Shown piece after piece: positions 63,767 through 64,000 of a DNA stretch of 64,000 bases. Source of the DNA: Methylobacterium brachiatum (lineage in GTDB: Bacteria; Pseudomonadota; Alphaproteobacteria; Rhizobiales; Beijerinckiaceae); the NCBI RefSeq assembly GCF_020523825.1, contig NZ_JAJALK010000003.1:62001-126000 (forward strand). Direction: 5' to 3'. A program made the position numbers and the translations under genes. Under the pieces are notes generated by a model. That model was not told the DNA's origin. It saw only the letters and a list, made by a program, of their open reading frames with translations, and ran no database searches. Position 1 is the stretch's first letter; each line of letters begins with the position of its first letter.

Positions 63767-64000
63767 ATGAAACGCTGGCTGTCGTCCGCCCTCGCCATCC
63801 TGCTCACCTTTGCCGCCCCGGCCTTCGCGGCCGAGAAGATCAAGGTCGGCATCATGAGCGATTCCGAGGATGTCTGGGCGAAGGTGAAGGCGATCGCCGC
63901 CAAGGACGGGCTCGATCTCGACCTCGTCGTCTTCTCCGACTACCTCGTGCCGAACGCTGCCCTCGATGCCGGGGACATCCAGGCCAACGCCTTCCAGCAC
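63767..64000 (+). CDS. metQ: Methionine ABC transporter substrate-binding protein MetQ (3' end outside window)
   Basis: The first 78 residues are present. A signal peptide (KRWLSSALAILLTFAAPAFA) is followed by EKIKVGIMSDSEDVWAKVKAIAAKDGLDLDLVVF, then DYLVPNAALDAGDIQANAFQH, the NlpA/MetQ pattern. No lipobox Cys is visible at the cleavage site, so it may be a soluble periplasmic form. It delivers D/L-methionine to the MetNI importer. The frame is open at the window end. Confidence 0.85.
   Translation, partial: MKRWLSSALAILLTFAAPAFAAEKIKVGIMSDSEDVWAKVKAIAAKDGLDLDLVVFSDYLVPNAALDAGDIQANAFQH

Overview
The window is a high-GC chromosomal segment of an alphaproteobacterium. The order of dapF-mtaB-ftsY-ispZ, the divergent pair of a polyprenyl diphosphate synthase with a DUF2007 gene, the 6S-like RNA in front of the formyl-THF cyclo-ligase, and several palindromic intergenic repeats fit Hyphomicrobiales, and Methylobacteriaceae best. 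That assignment is inference from gene content. I see no insertion sequence, CRISPR array, tRNA or rRNA gene.

Layout. (1) 1-7.3 kb: the end of an amidase, then ilvB-ilvH behind a short leader peptide with a transcription attenuator, a MazEF-type toxin-antitoxin pair overlapping a glutathione transferase gene, a TetR regulator with a palindromic operator, ilvC, and a pyridoxamine-oxidase-like protein. (2) 7.4-19.6 kb: housekeeping genes: a methyltransferase, a HAD hydrolase, trpS, an endonuclease III-like glycosylase, dapF, mtaB, an RluA-type pseudouridine synthase, ftsY, an inserted VapBC pair, ispZ and ccmC-ccmD-ccmG. (3) 19.6-30.4 kb: an accessory stretch of regulator-enzyme pairs, secreted orphans, an alcohol dehydrogenase, gene-poor gaps, and a two-gene module preceded by a LexA-like half-match. 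(4) 30.3-41.8 kb: isoprenoid and quinone genes (ispE, polyprenyl synthase), a tRNA methyltransferase-like gene, two regulator-effector pairs, a ClC channel, a second VapBC pair, moeA and a class V aminotransferase. (5) 41.9-55.0 kb: an exopolysaccharide locus with a flippase, two glycosyltransferases, a polymerase/ligase-like membrane protein, a Wzc/ExoP-type chain-length protein with a degenerate kinase P-loop, a GH5 glycanase, a GNAT-like acyltransferase, a sterol-desaturase-family hydroxylase and a beta-propeller-type transferase. (6) 55.2-64 kb: 6S-like RNA, formyl-THF cyclo-ligase, a YmdB-type phosphodiesterase, a 28-residue membrane microprotein, a non-flagellar MotA/MotB-type stator pair followed by a membrane protein with chemoreceptor-like helices, an ABC-B exporter, ribosomal protein L31, and the start of metQ behind a structured leader.

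Regulation is the strongest theme. The ilvBH leader has all the parts of classical attenuation: a Val-Leu-Ile-Val peptide, a pause hairpin, an antiterminator and a terminator. The metQ leader folds so that its Shine-Dalgarno-like GGGG is paired right next to the start codon. Five regulator-target pairs sit next to visible palindromes or are divergently arranged. The best candidates for something undescribed are the stator plus receptor-like module (57.2-60.6 kb), the metQ leader RNA, and the 29.2-30.3 kb module. I found no canonical defence system.
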